Origin: Pirellulaceae bacterium | GTDB lineage: Bacteria; Planctomycetota; Planctomycetia; Pirellulales; Pirellulaceae | NCBI GenBank assembly: GCA_020846515.1 | Contig: JADLDX010000693.1 | Span: 1-6,217 of the forward strand | Direction of reading: 5' to 3' | DNA: 6,217 nt | Shown here: piece after piece, positions 5,985-6,217 of the stretch | Layout: each line of letters begins with the position of its first letter | How positions within the stretch are numbered: the first letter of the stretch is position 1 | The notes under the pieces: generated by a model | What the model was told of the DNA's origin: nothing | Database searches by the model: none | The model's input: only the letters and a program-made list of their open reading frames with translations | Program-made: the position numbers and the translations under genes

Positions 5985-6217
5985 TTATTCATGAGTCCGA
6001 GGGTGAGTTCGGTTGGGTGTTTGCCCAGTGGATAAGCGATGAATGACTTCGACGACGACACTCGCCTTGAATGGGATACTGGTTACATCCACCCATTCTT
6101 CGGGGCTGTGTAGGTGGTCACCCACTGGACCAAGCGTGTCGATATTCGGTAGACCGGCTGCGGCGAGACGATTCCCATCACAAACGCCACCGCTGGCCTG
6201 CCAATGCACATGATGTC
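5985..6217 (-). CDS. M20-type metallopeptidase, C-terminal fragment (5' end outside window)
   Basis: About the last 76 residues of a zinc-dependent amidohydrolase/peptidase of the M20 clan (acetylornithine deacetylase, carboxypeptidase G2 and relatives). The frame is open to the window edge and ends at TAA (complement of 5985-5987). The visible SGGVCDGNRLAAAGLPNIDT, then LGPVGDHLHSPEEWV, follow the family pattern of a Gly-rich, Asp-Gly-Asn segment, then Gly-Pro-x-Gly and His-Ser-x-x-Glu. The His of the HSPEE motif is the C-terminal metal ligand in the family. The other ligands and the dimerisation domain lie outside. The GTG at 6207-6209 is internal to the frame (HHVHWQ) and not a real start. 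The wording is closer to carboxypeptidase G2-like than to ArgE-like members, but the substrate cannot be told. It converges with the kinase gene, leaving 47 bases between them, and has no evident link to chemotaxis. Confidence 0.82.
   Translation of the reverse strand, partial: HHVHWQASGGVCDGNRLAAAGLPNIDTLGPVGDHLHSPEEWVDVTSIPFKASVVVEVIHRLSTGQTPNRTHPRTHE

Noticed and set aside
1..6217. A novel defence, mobile or biosynthetic system
   Set aside because: All five substantial plus-strand genes and the minus-strand fragment belong to well-known families; no transposase, integrase, nuclease, repeat array or toxin pair is visible.

Overview
The window holds the 3' part of a chemotaxis adaptation operon, followed by a large stand-alone hybrid histidine kinase and, on the opposite strand, the tail of a peptidase gene. 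No RNA gene, insertion sequence, CRISPR array or phage-like gene is visible. The genes are ordinary in family. The points most worth a second look are small DNA symmetries around and inside the kinase gene.

Organism: bacterial, with moderate GC, GTG and TTG start codons in use, and che genes that include a CheX-type phosphatase. The kinase combines a DUF4118-like membrane sensor, several PAS domains, a kinase core and a terminal receiver. Its wording around the phospho-histidine and in the last PAS domain resembles proteins I associate with Planctomycetota. That assignment is inference from general familiarity; no ribosomal or other marker gene is present.

Layout: (1) 1-344, cheY, lacking only about its first ten residues at the window edge. 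(2) 347-1447, cheB, and 1449-2291, cheR, packed with 2-base and 1-base gaps, so cheYBR is one transcription unit. (3) 2292-2447, a 156-base gap with an inverted repeat. (4) 2448-2903, cheX, starting at GTG behind a clear ribosome binding site. (5) 2904-3105, a gap with GC-rich hairpins (possible terminator), two dyad symmetries and an extended -10 promoter. (6) 3106-5937, the hybrid kinase. (7) 5985-6217 on the minus strand, the C-terminal end of an M20-type metallopeptidase, convergent with the kinase.

How they work together: CheR methylates and phospho-CheB demethylates chemoreceptor glutamates (adaptation). CheY carries the signal to the flagellar motor, or to another output, and CheX is the probable phosphatase that resets CheY. 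CheA, CheW and receptors are not in view and probably lie upstream or elsewhere. The kinase has its own promoter and no chemotaxis-specific domain, so its adjacency does not show that it belongs to the chemotaxis pathway.
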